Made by a program: the position numbers and the translations under genes. From the NCBI RefSeq assembly GCF_022179385.1, contig NZ_BPQS01000011.1:101798-165797 (forward strand): 64,000 nucleotides of DNA, given 5' to 3'. Source of the stretch: Methylobacterium longum (GTDB lineage Bacteria > Pseudomonadota > Alphaproteobacteria > Rhizobiales > Beijerinckiaceae). Below are positions 49,210-57,651 of the stretch, in pieces (within the stretch, counting starts at the first letter, position 1; every line of letters begins with the position of its first letter). The notes below the pieces were generated by a model. It searched no databases. It was not told the DNA's origin and worked only from the letters and a program-made list of their open reading frames with translations.

Positions 49210-49842
49210 TCACGCCGCGCTCCGGAGCGCGGCGGTCTGGAGCCAGCCGGCCGCGACGCTGACCTCGGCCTGCGACAGGCCGTGCCCGGCGGGCAGGATC
49301 CGGTGCTCGACGGTCGCGCCGGACGCGGTGAGCTGCGCAGCGAGGCGCCGGGCGTTCTCCACCGGCACGATGGGGTCCATCGCCCCGGAGAGGATCAGGA
49401 CAGGCCGGCCGGCGAGATCCGCTGCGGGCGGCTCGGCGAACGGCACCATCGGGCGGATCAGCACAGCCCCCGCCAGGGTCTCCGGCCAGAGCAGCAGCAG
49501 CGAGGCGGCGATGTTGGCGCCGTTCGAGAAGCCCAGTGCCAGGGGTGCTCCGAGGCCGTAACGCTCCCGGGCCGCTGCCACGAAGGCGGCGAGGTCGCCG
49601 GTGCGGCGGCGCAGGTCCGCCTCGTCGAACACGCCTTCGGCCACGCGCCGGAAGAAGCGCGGCATGCCGTTCTCGGTCACCGGCCCGCGCGGGGCGAGCA
49701 GTGCGGCGCCCGGCGCGACCATGCGGCCGAGCGGCAGAAGATCGGTCTCGTTGCCGCCCGTCCCGTGCAGGAGCAGCAGCGGCCTGGCGGCATCCGCGCC
49801 GGGCTCGAAGCGATGGATGAACTCGACGGTGTCCTGGGTCAT
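49210..49842 (-). CDS. Alpha/beta-hydrolase, phospholipase/carboxylesterase type (MhqD-like)
   Basis: A 210-residue serine hydrolase. The oxyanion region is LLLLHGTGGNETDLL, the nucleophile is in ALGFSNGANIAASL, and the late acid and base are in LSGAMDPIVPVENARRL and LPAGHGLSQAEVS. This is the MhqD-type carboxylesterase family found with ring-cleavage dioxygenases. The ATG at 49842 gives MTQDTVEFIHRFEPG; an in-frame upstream ATG adds seven residues. It lies 60 nt after the dioxygenase gene and 38 nt before the DoxX gene in one operon. Confidence 0.9.
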   Translation of the reverse strand: MTQDTVEFIHRFEPGADAARPLLLLHGTGGNETDLLPLGRMVAPGAALLAPRGPVTENGMPRFFRRVAEGVFDEADLRRRTGDLAAFVAAARERYGLGAPLALGFSNGANIAASLLLLWPETLAGAVLIRPMVPFAEPPAADLAGRPVLILSGAMDPIVPVENARRLAAQLTASGATVEHRILPAGHGLSQAEVSVAAGWLQTAALRSAA

Positions 49843-49902
49843 GGCATCCTCCTGGCGGTACATCGCGGGCCCGCCCCGCTTCGCGCGGGGCGGGCCCGAC
49901 GG

Positions 49903-50838
49903 TCAGGCGACCTTCGGCAGCACGGCCTCGATCTCGGCCCGGTGCGGCTCGAGGCCGGCGGGCAGCTTCAGGGCGCTGCCGAGGGCCTCCACCGGCTCGT
50001 CGACCGCGAAGCCGGGCGCGTCGGTGGCGATCTCGAACAGCACGCCGCCGGGCTCGCGGAAGTAGATCGACCGGAAGTACTGCCGGTCGCGCTGCTCGGT
50101 GACGTGGAGGCCGCGGGCGGTGAGCCTCTCACCCATCGCGGCCTGCGCGGCGTCGTCCGCCGCCCGGAACGCGATGTGGTGGACCGAGCCGGCGCCCGGC
50201 CGGCCACGGAGGAAGCCGCCCACCGCCCGCAGGGTCACGAGCCCTCCGATCGCGGCGCTGCCCGCGAAGCGGATCAGGTTGCCCTCGCGGGCGACCTCCC
50301 CGAGACCCAGCACCTCCGTGAGGATCGCGGCCGTGGGCTCGGCCTTGTCCAGGAGGAGCGTCACCCCGTGCAGCCCACGGACGGCGTGCTCGGCGGGAAC
50401 CTCGCTGGAGGCCCATCCCTCCGCGTCCCCGCCCTCCGCGCCCATGTCCACCCCGACCAGGGCGAGCATCATGCCGTCCGGATCGCGGAAGCGCAGGGTC
50501 GGCTCGCCGAAGACTTGGACGAGCGGCTCGTGGGCGACGCCCTTCTCGATCAGGCGGTGGGTCCACCAGCCGATGGAGGCGCGGGGTACCCGGAAGGCGG
50601 TCTCCTGCGTCTCTCCCACCCCGATGCGGCCCGGGGCCGCGTGCTCGATGGGGAAGAAGGTGAGGATCGTGCCGGGCCGTCCGGCGGCGTCGCCGTAATA
50701 CAGATGGTAGGTGCCCGGATCGTCGAAGTTGACGGTCTTCTTCACCAGCCGCAGCCCGAGGATCCGGGTGTGGAAATCGAGGTTGCGCAGGGCCGGGCCG
50801 GAGAAGGCCGTGACGTGGTGGAGGCCGGTCTGAACCAT
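49903..50838 (-). CDS. Glyoxalase-fold ring-cleaving dioxygenase (MhqO-like)
   Basis: A 311-residue type I extradiol dioxygenase-fold protein with two pairs of glyoxalase modules. Metal ligands are suggested by His in GLHHVTAFSG, His in GLHGVTLLLD, His in GSVHHIAFRA and Glu in GGVLFEIATDAPGF. The family removes quinones or hydroquinones by ring cleavage. The ATG at 50838 (MVQTGLHHVTAFSG) is preceded by GGAGACATCGCC. It is the first gene of a three-gene minus-strand unit, transcribed divergently from the LysR gene at 50961 with about 120 nt between. Confidence 0.92.
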   Translation of the reverse strand: MVQTGLHHVTAFSGPALRNLDFHTRILGLRLVKKTVNFDDPGTYHLYYGDAAGRPGTILTFFPIEHAAPGRIGVGETQETAFRVPRASIGWWTHRLIEKGVAHEPLVQVFGEPTLRFRDPDGMMLALVGVDMGAEGGDAEGWASSEVPAEHAVRGLHGVTLLLDKAEPTAAILTEVLGLGEVAREGNLIRFAGSAAIGGLVTLRAVGGFLRGRPGAGSVHHIAFRAADDAAQAAMGERLTARGLHVTEQRDRQYFRSIYFREPGGVLFEIATDAPGFAVDEPVEALGSALKLPAGLEPHRAEIEAVLPKVA

Positions 50839-50923
50839 GGCGATGTCTCCCGGGAGGCCGCCGCAAGAGGCGCGGCGCGTTGCCGATGACGGGAATGTGC
50901 CCCTTGCCGCCGATCCATAAAAT

Positions 50924-50949
50924 AGAAACAATGGAAATCCATCGTTTCT
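50924..50949. promoter_or_regulatory. Inverted repeat, probable LysR operator
   Basis: AGAAACAATGG (50924-50934) and CCATCGTTTCT (50939-50949) form an 11-bp inverted repeat with one mismatch around a 4-nt centre. It lies 11 nt upstream of the LysR start and 85 nt upstream of the divergent dioxygenase gene, the usual place for a LysR-type site. The region is AT-rich for this genome. Confidence 0.6.
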
Positions 50950-50960
50950 GGAATTGACCC

Positions 50961-51959
50961 ATGCGGCTGCCCGATTTCGAGGCCTGGGCTGTCTTCGCCA
51001 AGGTGGTGGAGACCGGCTCCTTCGGGCGTGCCGCCGCGGAGCTCGCGCTATCGAAGGGGACCGTCTCGAAGGCGGTGGCGCGGCTGGAGGCTCGGATCGG
51101 CGCCCGGCTGTTCAACCGCACGTCGCGTAAGCTCGCCCTCACCGAGGCGGGGCAGGCCGCGAAGGACGGTGCCGCGCGCATCCTGGCGGAGGGTGAGGCG
51201 GCCGAGGCGCTCGCGATGGCGGGCTCAGCCGAACCGCGCGGACTGGTGCGGCTGGCCGTCCCGATGACCTTCGGCGTGATGCACGTGGCGCCGCTGCTGC
51301 CGGATTTCCTGGCCCGGCACCCCTCCGTCGCGGTGGACCTGCACCTCTCCGACGCGGTGGTCGACCTCGTCGGCGGCGGCTTCGACATCGGGCTGCGCAT
51401 CGCCGCCCTGCCGGATTCGTCCCTGCGGGCGCGCCGCCTCTGCGCGATCCGCCGCTCCCTGGTGGCAACCCCGGATTACCTCGACCGGCACGGCCGCCCG
51501 ACGCATCCGGACGATCTCGCCCGCCACACCTGCCTCGGCTACGCCTACCTGCCGAGTCCCGACCGCTGGCGCTTCATCGACGCCGCCGGCGTCGAAGCAG
51601 TGGTCCAACCCGCGGGCCAGCTCCGGGCGAACAACGCCGAAGCGCTGGCACCCGCGCTCCGGGCGGGCCTCGGACTGGCGCTGCAGCCCGATTTCATGAT
51701 CTGGGACGATCTGGAAACCGGCCGGCTGGAACGGGCCCTGCCCGGCTGGTCGCCGCCCCCGATCGCGCTGCATCTGGTAACCCCGCACGGCGATCCCCGA
51801 CCCGCGCGCGTGACGGCGCTCATCGGTTATCTCGGCCAGGCGCTCGCGCGGGCGCCGTGGGCCGGGCCGAACCATCCCGCGGAGCGGTCCGACGCGCTTG
51901 CCGCACACGGAACCGGACGCGGATCAGTTGACCCAGCCGGATCCGCGCCCACGCTATGA
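50961..51959 (+). CDS. LysR-family transcriptional regulator
   Basis: A 332-residue LysR-type regulator. The winged helix-turn-helix occupies about residues 3-62 ([20 protein letters not shown], then [20 protein letters not shown]). The effector domain follows with [20 protein letters not shown] and [20 protein letters not shown]. The sequence type ([27 protein letters not shown]) is common in regulators of aromatic or quinone responses. It is divergent from the dioxygenase-hydrolase-DoxX operon, so it probably controls that operon and itself. A Ser/Gly-rich C-terminal tail of about 25 residues is longer than usual. Confidence 0.91.
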   Translation: MRLPDFEAWAVFAKVVETGSFGRAAAELALSKGTVSKAVARLEARIGARLFNRTSRKLALTEAGQAAKDGAARILAEGEAAEALAMAGSAEPRGLVRLAVPMTFGVMHVAPLLPDFLARHPSVAVDLHLSDAVVDLVGGGFDIGLRIAALPDSSLRARRLCAIRRSLVATPDYLDRHGRPTHPDDLARHTCLGYAYLPSPDRWRFIDAAGVEAVVQPAGQLRANNAEALAPALRAGLGLALQPDFMIWDDLETGRLERALPGWSPPPIALHLVTPHGDPRPARVTALIGYLGQALARAPWAGPNHPAERSDALAAHGTGRGSVDPAGSAPTL

Positions 51960-52193
51960 CGGGGTCTCGTCCGGTTGGACGCCCGAGGCAGTCGGGGCCT
52001 GCGTCATCGCGCGTGTCTTGCAGGCGAGACCGGCAGCGGGACGGCCCGGGCCTGGAACTTGCGAGGGCTCGGTCCCTGACGTGCTCGCCCGGCTAAACCT
52101 GAAGTTTCAAAAAGTCGTATCCGTGCCGGATCTACAAGACTTTCATGCAGCTTCACGTTATGTCTAGATGCATACGGTGACGTTGAGGCCCCG

Positions 52194-52889
52194 ATGGACA
52201 TAGCGGTCCCCACCAGACCGGAGCCAGACCGGCTGCGGCACAAGACGATGGCTGCCGCGGTCGCGGATTCGCTGCGCCAGAGAATCCTGAACGGGGAGCT
52301 GCCACCGGGCGTTCAGCTCCGCCAGGACGCCCTGGCCGAGCAGTTCGGCATCAGCCGGATCCCGGTCCGGGAAGCCCTCCTGCAGCTCGAAGCGAACAAC
52401 CTCGTGAAGATCATGCCGCATCGCGGCGCGGTGGTGACGGGCGTGTCGCTGGAAGAGCTGGAGGATATCTTCCAGCTCCGCGGGCAGCTCGAACCGCAAT
52501 TGCTGGTCGTCTCGGCGATGCACCTGACGCCCGCCGACATCCAGGCGCTCCGCGCCGTGGCCAGTGCCTACAGCGATACGCTGGCCGGGGGCGAGGTCCT
52601 CCGCTGGGGCGAGCTGAACCGGCGCTTCCACCTCGACCTGCTTCGCCACGCGCAGCGCCCGCGCTCGCTGAGCATCCTGTCCGGGCTCCTTCAGGACTGC
52701 GACCGGCCGACCCGGCTCCAGCTCTCGACGGTCGGCGACATGGCGCGAGCCGAGCAGGAGCACGGGCGGATCCTCGACCTGTGCGAGGCGCGGAGGATCG
52801 ACGAGGCGGCCGCGGCCCTGCGCGCCCATGTCGAGCATGTCGGCGCCGCCCTCGTCGCGATCTACCGGCGCGTGCTCGCGGACGCCTGA
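52194..52889 (+). CDS. GntR-family regulator, FCD type
   Basis: A 231-residue GntR/FadR-type regulator. The winged HTH lies at about residues 18-80 (AAVADSLRQRILNGELPPGV, then QDALAEQFGISRIPVREALL). The all-helical FCD ligand domain follows with LRGQLEPQLLVVSAMHLTPA, the metal-binding residues in LNRRFHLDLLRHAQRP, and the C-terminal ARRIDEAAAALRAHVEHVG. Such proteins respond to small organic acids. Its likely target is unclear; the adjacent genes are other regulators and the cytochrome bd operon. An AT-rich leader (52097-52170) precedes it. Confidence 0.92.
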   Translation: MDIAVPTRPEPDRLRHKTMAAAVADSLRQRILNGELPPGVQLRQDALAEQFGISRIPVREALLQLEANNLVKIMPHRGAVVTGVSLEELEDIFQLRGQLEPQLLVVSAMHLTPADIQALRAVASAYSDTLAGGEVLRWGELNRRFHLDLLRHAQRPRSLSILSGLLQDCDRPTRLQLSTVGDMARAEQEHGRILDLCEARRIDEAAAALRAHVEHVGAALVAIYRRVLADA

Positions 52890-52993
52890 CGGGGGCGGTC
52901 CGCCCCGAGGGGGCGCGACCCGCTTCGGCGACGCGGCCGTCACCGCGTCCGAGGGAGGACGGCCGGCCGCGTGCGCGGGTCGGGCCGCCGTCC

Positions 52994-53587
52994 TCAATCC
53001 GTCGGCTTGATGTCCGACTTCGCCGCTCGGCCGCCGATGCGCCCCGGCAGGCGGACGAGACGGTCCTTCACCTCCAGCACCTTCTGGACCTTGGAACCGA
53101 GGGTGAGAAGCTGGACGAGGCGCTCCGTCTCGAGGCGGCGCACGTCCGCGTACCAGCCGGCGAAGAGCTCGAACAGGTCGTGCATCTCGCCGAGGCGGGC
53201 CTGAGCGTGGCGCTCCCCCTCCGTGCCGGCCTCCTGCATCAGGAGTTCGCGCAGCAGGGTCAGGGTCGGGTCGATCTCCCGCTTCTTGCGTTCCTCGACC
53301 AGCGTGCGGACGATCTGCCAGATATCCTCCGGCGTCGCGAAATAGTCCCGCCTGTCCCCCGGCACGTGCTGGAGGCGCACGAGGTTCCAGGCCTGCAGCT
53401 CCTTGAGGCCCATGCTGACGTTGGAGCGCGAGACGCCGAGGCGCTCGACGATCTCGTCGGCGTTGAGCGGCCGCTCGGCGACGAACAGCAGGGCGTAGAT
53501 CTGCCCGACGGTCCGGTTGATGCCCCAGCGCGAGCCCATCTCGCCGAAGTGCAGCACGAAGGTCTGGACGAGGGGAGGCAGATGCAC
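52994..53587 (-). CDS. GbsR/MarR-family transcriptional regulator
   Basis: A 197-residue GbsR-like regulator. The N-terminal winged HTH has FGEMGSRWGINRTVGQIYAL, then ADEIVERLGVSRSNVSMGLK and ELQAWNLVRLQHVPGDRRDY. The C-terminal helices (LLRELLMQEAGTEGERHAQA; FELFAGWYADVRRLETERLV) resemble dimerisation regions of this family. It is the last gene of a minus-strand unit after cydA, cydB and a small DUF2474 gene, 42 nt downstream. It is a good candidate for repressing that operon through the 18-bp palindrome upstream of cydA. Confidence 0.88.
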   Translation of the reverse strand: MHLPPLVQTFVLHFGEMGSRWGINRTVGQIYALLFVAERPLNADEIVERLGVSRSNVSMGLKELQAWNLVRLQHVPGDRRDYFATPEDIWQIVRTLVEERKKREIDPTLTLLRELLMQEAGTEGERHAQARLGEMHDLFELFAGWYADVRRLETERLVQLLTLGSKVQKVLEVKDRLVRLPGRIGGRAAKSDIKPTD

Positions 53588-53629
53588 GGTGACGGTCCGA
53601 CGCGGGGGTCCGGGTTCGGTGCCGGCTTA

Positions 53630-53752
53630 TCAGCTCTTGAGCCAGAACCGGAGGAGCGTCGCGACGCATCCGAGGCCGACGATGCTGGACGCCCAGATCG
53701 CCGCGAACCACGCGAGACGCTTCCAGAGGGGGAGAGCCGTGGCGTCCGTCAT
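53630..53752 (-). CDS. DUF2474 small membrane protein (CydX-like)
   Basis: A 40-residue protein with one membrane helix: MTDATALPLWKRLAWFAAIW, then ASSIVGLGCVATLLRFWLK. DUF2474/CydX-type peptides are the third subunit of cytochrome bd oxidases and stabilise the haem sites. Its start codon overlaps the cydB stop by one base (TGATG), so translation is coupled. The small size and Trp-rich helix fit the family. It is missed by most automatic gene callers because of its length. Confidence 0.85.
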   Translation of the reverse strand: MTDATALPLWKRLAWFAAIWASSIVGLGCVATLLRFWLKS

Positions 53753-54759
53753 CAGTGGTACCCGTGCGCGTCGACCTTCCCGCGAAACACCCAGTAGGAA
53801 TACGCGGTGTAGATCAGGATGATCGGGATCAGGACCGAGGCGCCTACCAGCAGGAACACTTGGCTCGCCTCGGGGGCGGCCGCCTGCCAGATCGTGATCC
53901 GGCCCGGCACCACGTCGGGGAAGATGCTGATGCCCAGTCCCAGGAAGGTCAGGGCGAACAGGCCCAGCGCGATCAGGAAGGGCGCCCGCTCGGCACCGCC
54001 CCGCAGGGTGCGCCACAGGGCGTAGGCCGCGAGCGCCACCAGCAGCGGCACCTGCGCGGTGATCAGCACGTTCGGCATCGCCAGCCAGCGCTCGTAGTAG
54101 CGGCCCTGGAGGAAGGGCGTCACCGCGCTGACGAGGGCGATGGCCGCGACCGTCGCCACGGTGAGGCGCAGGGCGTAGCGCCGGGCCTGCATCTGGAGCA
54201 GGCCCTCGGTGCGCATCACCAGCCAAGTCGCGCCGAGGAGCGCGTAGCCGACGACCAGGCTCGCGCCGACGAGGAGGCTGAAGGGCGTGAGCCAGTCCCA
54301 CCAGCCGCCGGCATAGGCGCGCCCGTTGACCGCGATGCCCTGCAGGAGCGCGCCCAGCGTGATCCCCTGGGCTAGGGCCGCCACCAGCGAGCCGCCCGCG
54401 AAGGCCAAGTCCCAGGCGGCGCGGTGGCGGGGATCGCGCCAGCGGAACTCGAAGGCGACGCCGCGGAAGATCAGCCCGAGCAGCATCGCGATGATGGGCG
54501 CGTAGAGCGCCGGCAGGATCACCGCGTAGGCCAGGGGGAAGACCGCGAACAGGCCGCCGCCGCCCAGCACCAGCCAGGTCTCGTTGCCGTCCCAGACCGG
54601 GGCGACCGAGTTCATGGCGGTGTCGCGCTCCGCGCCGGGCCTCAGGACGGGGAACAGGAGTCCGATGCCGAGATCGAAGCCGTCCATGACGATGTAGGCG
54701 AAGACCGCGAAGGCGATGACGAGCGCCCACACCACCGTGAGGTCGAAACTGTAGGCCAT
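53752..54759 (-). CDS. cydB: Cytochrome bd ubiquinol oxidase subunit II
   Basis: A 335-residue CydB/CioB with eight membrane helices. Family features are FDLTVVWALVIAFAVFAYIV, MDGFDLGIGLLFPVL, NSVAPVWDGNETWLVLGGGG, LFAVFPLAYAVILPALYAPI and a C-terminal YSYWVFRGKV. With CydA it forms the quinol oxidase that reduces oxygen at low tension; the sequence type is the cyanide-insensitive branch. It starts 7 nt after the cydA stop and overlaps the DUF2474 gene. The operon lacks cydC/D assembly transporters here. Confidence 0.95.
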   Translation of the reverse strand: MAYSFDLTVVWALVIAFAVFAYIVMDGFDLGIGLLFPVLRPGAERDTAMNSVAPVWDGNETWLVLGGGGLFAVFPLAYAVILPALYAPIIAMLLGLIFRGVAFEFRWRDPRHRAAWDLAFAGGSLVAALAQGITLGALLQGIAVNGRAYAGGWWDWLTPFSLLVGASLVVGYALLGATWLVMRTEGLLQMQARRYALRLTVATVAAIALVSAVTPFLQGRYYERWLAMPNVLITAQVPLLVALAAYALWRTLRGGAERAPFLIALGLFALTFLGLGISIFPDVVPGRITIWQAAAPEASQVFLLVGASVLIPIILIYTAYSYWVFRGKVDAHGYH

Positions 54760-54766
54760 GGCTTCC

Positions 54767-56185
54767 TCACTCGGCCGGCTGGAGGTGGCGGTCGGGATCG
54801 ATCGCCGGGGCGGGCGTGATGCCCGCCGTCCGGATCGGCGCGCCGGGCTCGATCCCGCTCTCGCCGGCCTGCGGGGGCTTGCCCATCAGGCGCAGGATGT
54901 AGCCGGTGCCCATGGCGAAGACCGCGAAGTAGATCACCACGAAGGCGGTGAGCGAGGCCGCCACCGCCGGCGCCTGGAGCGGCGAGGCGGACTGCGCCGT
55001 GCGCAGCAGGCCGTAGACCGTGTAGGGCTGGCGCCCGACCTCGGTGGTGATCCAGCCGGCCAGCACCGCCACGAAGCCGGCCGGGCCCATCGCCACCGCG
55101 AAGCGGTGCAGCGGGCGCCACGCGTAGAGCGCCCCGCGCCAGCGGGCCACGAGGCTCACGCCGCCCAGGAGCAGCATCAGCATCCCGAGGCCGACCATGA
55201 TGCGGAACGACCAGAACACGATCGGCACCGGCGGCCATTCCGACCGCGGCAGGCTGTCGAGTCCCTTCAGCGGGGCGTCCAGGGCGTGCTGCAGCACCAG
55301 CGAGGACAGCTTCGGGATCTCGACCGCGTAGCGCACGGTGCCGGCCTCCTGATCGGGCAGGCCGAACAGCACCAGCGGCGCGCCGTCCGGGTGGCTCTGG
55401 AAGTGGCCCTCCATGGCCATGACCTTGGCGGGCTGGTGCTCCAGGGTGTTGAGGCCGTGCGCGTCGCCGGCGAGGATCTGGACGGGCGCAACCAGGGCGG
55501 CCATCCACATCGCCATCGAGAACATCGTCCGGGCGGCCGGGTTGGCCCGGTCGCGCAGCAGGTGCCACGCGCCGACCGCACCCACCACCAGGGCCGTCGT
55601 GAGGTAGGCGGCCAGCACCATGTGGACGAGGCGGAACGGGAAGGACGGGTTGAACACGATCGCCCACCAGTCCAGCGGCACGAACTGGCCCTCGGCGTTC
55701 GTGCCGTAGCCCGCCGGCGTCTGCATCCAGGAATTCACCGCCAGGATCCAGAACGCCGAGAAGAAGGTCCCGAACGCCACCATCAGCGTCGCCGCGAAAT
55801 GCAGCCGCGGCCCGACCTTGCGCATCCCGAACAGCATCACCCCGAGGAAGCCCGCCTCCAGGAAGAAGGCCGAGAGCACCTCGTAGGCCATCATCGGGCC
55901 CAGCACCGGGCCGGTCTTGTCGGAGAAGACCGACCAGTTCGTGCCGAACTGGTAGGACATCACCAGCCCCGACACGACGCCCATGGCGAAGGCGATCGCG
56001 AAGATCTTAATCCAGTACTTGAACAGGTCCATGAAGACCTGGCGCCCCGTGGCGAGCCACAGGCCCTCCAGGACGGCGAGGAAGCTCGCCAGCCCGATCG
56101 AGAAGGCCGGGAACACGATGTGGAACGCCACCGTGAACCCGAATTGCACGCGGGCGAGGATCAGCGGATCGAGATTGGCGAGCAC
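54767..56185 (-). CDS. cydA: Cytochrome bd ubiquinol oxidase subunit I
   Basis: A 472-residue CydA/CioA. Haem ligands by position are H22 (VAFHIVFPAFSIG), H188 (FRLVHMVLAAYLTT) and M330 (WSFRIMVGLGML). GRQPYTVYGLLRTAQSAS, then GWITTEVGRQPYTV, and the short quinol loop after GDAHGLNTLEHQPAKVMAME mark the cyanide-insensitive short-loop subtype. The start ATG at 56185 has AGGTCCGT-like upstream sequence on the minus strand. An 18-bp palindrome lies 43 nt upstream, and the operon continues into cydB, DUF2474 and a GbsR-type regulator. Confidence 0.96.
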   Translation of the reverse strand: MLANLDPLILARVQFGFTVAFHIVFPAFSIGLASFLAVLEGLWLATGRQVFMDLFKYWIKIFAIAFAMGVVSGLVMSYQFGTNWSVFSDKTGPVLGPMMAYEVLSAFFLEAGFLGVMLFGMRKVGPRLHFAATLMVAFGTFFSAFWILAVNSWMQTPAGYGTNAEGQFVPLDWWAIVFNPSFPFRLVHMVLAAYLTTALVVGAVGAWHLLRDRANPAARTMFSMAMWMAALVAPVQILAGDAHGLNTLEHQPAKVMAMEGHFQSHPDGAPLVLFGLPDQEAGTVRYAVEIPKLSSLVLQHALDAPLKGLDSLPRSEWPPVPIVFWSFRIMVGLGMLMLLLGGVSLVARWRGALYAWRPLHRFAVAMGPAGFVAVLAGWITTEVGRQPYTVYGLLRTAQSASPLQAPAVAASLTAFVVIYFAVFAMGTGYILRLMGKPPQAGESGIEPGAPIRTAGITPAPAIDPDRHLQPAE

Positions 56186-56227
56186 GACGGACCTCCGGCC
56201 CAGCGGTTGCGACTCGCGTTATAGCAA

Positions 56228-56245
56228 TTTCAGAAATTTCTGAAA
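56228..56245. promoter_or_regulatory. 18-bp palindromic operator upstream of cydA
   Basis: TTTCAGAAATTTCTGAAA is a perfect palindrome in an AT-rich patch of an otherwise very GC-rich region, 43 nt upstream of the cydA start. Its size and symmetry fit a dimeric winged-helix regulator. The GbsR/MarR-type protein encoded at the end of the same operon is the obvious candidate. Confidence 0.65.
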
Positions 56246-56444
56246 AGTCGATAATTCTGGTCCATCGGCGGCGAGCGTCGCACCCGCGAGGATCCTCGGG
56301 CCTGGACGCGCGGAGCCGAACGCGGCAGGGTCGGGGCCATTCCAACGAGCCGAGACCCGGCAGGCACGGTGCCCCTCCGGGCAACAGCGCCGCGAGGCGC
56401 GCCCATCGGCCGTGCCAGCACACCACGAGAACCGCCCGCATCCC

Positions 56445-57644
56445 ATGGCCCAAACCTCAAGCCCCGCCGCCGTCGACCTCGCGGCCGCCCTGTCGGCCCG
56501 GATCCGGGGTGTCGGCACGAGCCAGATCGGCCTCGTGGCGGACCGCGGGCGCGACGACCCGGAGGTCGTGAAGCTGTGGATCGGCGAGGGTGACCTGCCG
56601 ACCCCGCCCTTCATCGTCGAGGCGGCGCACCGCGCCATGCTGGACGGGCATACGCGCTACACGACCTCGCTCGGTCTTCCGGCCCTGCGGGAGGCGCTCG
56701 GCGCCTATCATGCGCGGCACTGGGGCGTGGACATCCCGCCCGACCGGTTCGCCGTGACGGCGGGGGGGATGAACGCCATCATGCAGGCCGCGCAGGTTCT
56801 GCTGGAACCGGGCGACGAGATCATCATCCCCTCCCCCGCCTGGCCGAACCTGCGCGAGGCGGTGCGCATCGCCGGCGGCGTGCCCGTCGCGGTCCCCTAT
56901 CGCAGGCTGCCGGACGGGCGCTTCGCCCTGCCGCTCGCCGACATCGCGGCGGCGATCACAGCGCGCACCCGCGTGATCATGGTGAACTCGCCCTCCAATC
57001 CGACCGGCTGGACGATGCCGCTCGCGGAGATGACGGCCCTGCGCGACCTCGCCCGCGACCGCGGCCTCTGGATCCTGTCGGACGAGGTCTACGCGCACTT
57101 CACCTACGGCAATCGGATCGCCCCGTCCTTCCTGCAGATCTGCACCGAGGACGACCGGCTGATCGTGACCAACACCTTCTCGAAGAACTGGGCCATGACC
57201 GGCTGGCGCGCCGGCTGGGTGATCTATCCCCGCGGCCTCGCACCCACGTTCGCGAAGCTCGGGCAGTACAGCACCACCTCGATCTCGACCTTCGTCCAGC
57301 ACGCCTGCATCGCGGCCCTCGCGGAGGGCGACGGCTTCATCCGCACCATGGTGGACCGCTGCGCCGAGGCCCGCACGATCCTGGTGGACGGGCTGTCGGG
57401 CCTGCCGGGCGTCACCGCCGCGCCGCCGGACGGGGCGTTCTACCTCATGGCCCGGATGGGCGGCGACGAGCCCAGCCTCGACCTGGCGCTTCGGCTGCTG
57501 CGGGAGGCGAAGGTCGGGGTGGCGCCCGGCACCGCGTTCGGACCGGAGGGCGAGGGTCTGGTGCGGATCTGCTTCGCCATCAGCCCGGCGCTGGCGCGGG
57601 AGGCGGTGGAGCGCCTCTCGGCCGTCCTGCGCCGCGCGGGCTGA
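56445..57644 (+). CDS. Class I/II pyridoxal-phosphate aminotransferase
   Basis: A 399-residue fold-type I aminotransferase. The cofactor Lys is K247 in TNTFSKNWAMTGWRAGW; other motifs are VTAGGMNAIMQAAQVLLEPG, IIPSPAWPNLREAVRIAGGV, VNSPSNPTGWTMPLAEM and DEVYAHFTYG. It most resembles aspartate/aromatic-type enzymes with unassigned substrate. I chose the ATG at 56445, after CACGAGAACC, rather than 56412. It is convergent with a DapA-family gene 7 nt downstream; whether the two act together is unknown. Confidence 0.93.
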   Translation: MAQTSSPAAVDLAAALSARIRGVGTSQIGLVADRGRDDPEVVKLWIGEGDLPTPPFIVEAAHRAMLDGHTRYTTSLGLPALREALGAYHARHWGVDIPPDRFAVTAGGMNAIMQAAQVLLEPGDEIIIPSPAWPNLREAVRIAGGVPVAVPYRRLPDGRFALPLADIAAAITARTRVIMVNSPSNPTGWTMPLAEMTALRDLARDRGLWILSDEVYAHFTYGNRIAPSFLQICTEDDRLIVTNTFSKNWAMTGWRAGWVIYPRGLAPTFAKLGQYSTTSISTFVQHACIAALAEGDGFIRTMVDRCAEARTILVDGLSGLPGVTAAPPDGAFYLMARMGGDEPSLDLALRLLREAKVGVAPGTAFGPEGEGLVRICFAISPALAREAVERLSAVLRRAG

Positions 57645-57651
57645 AACCGCC

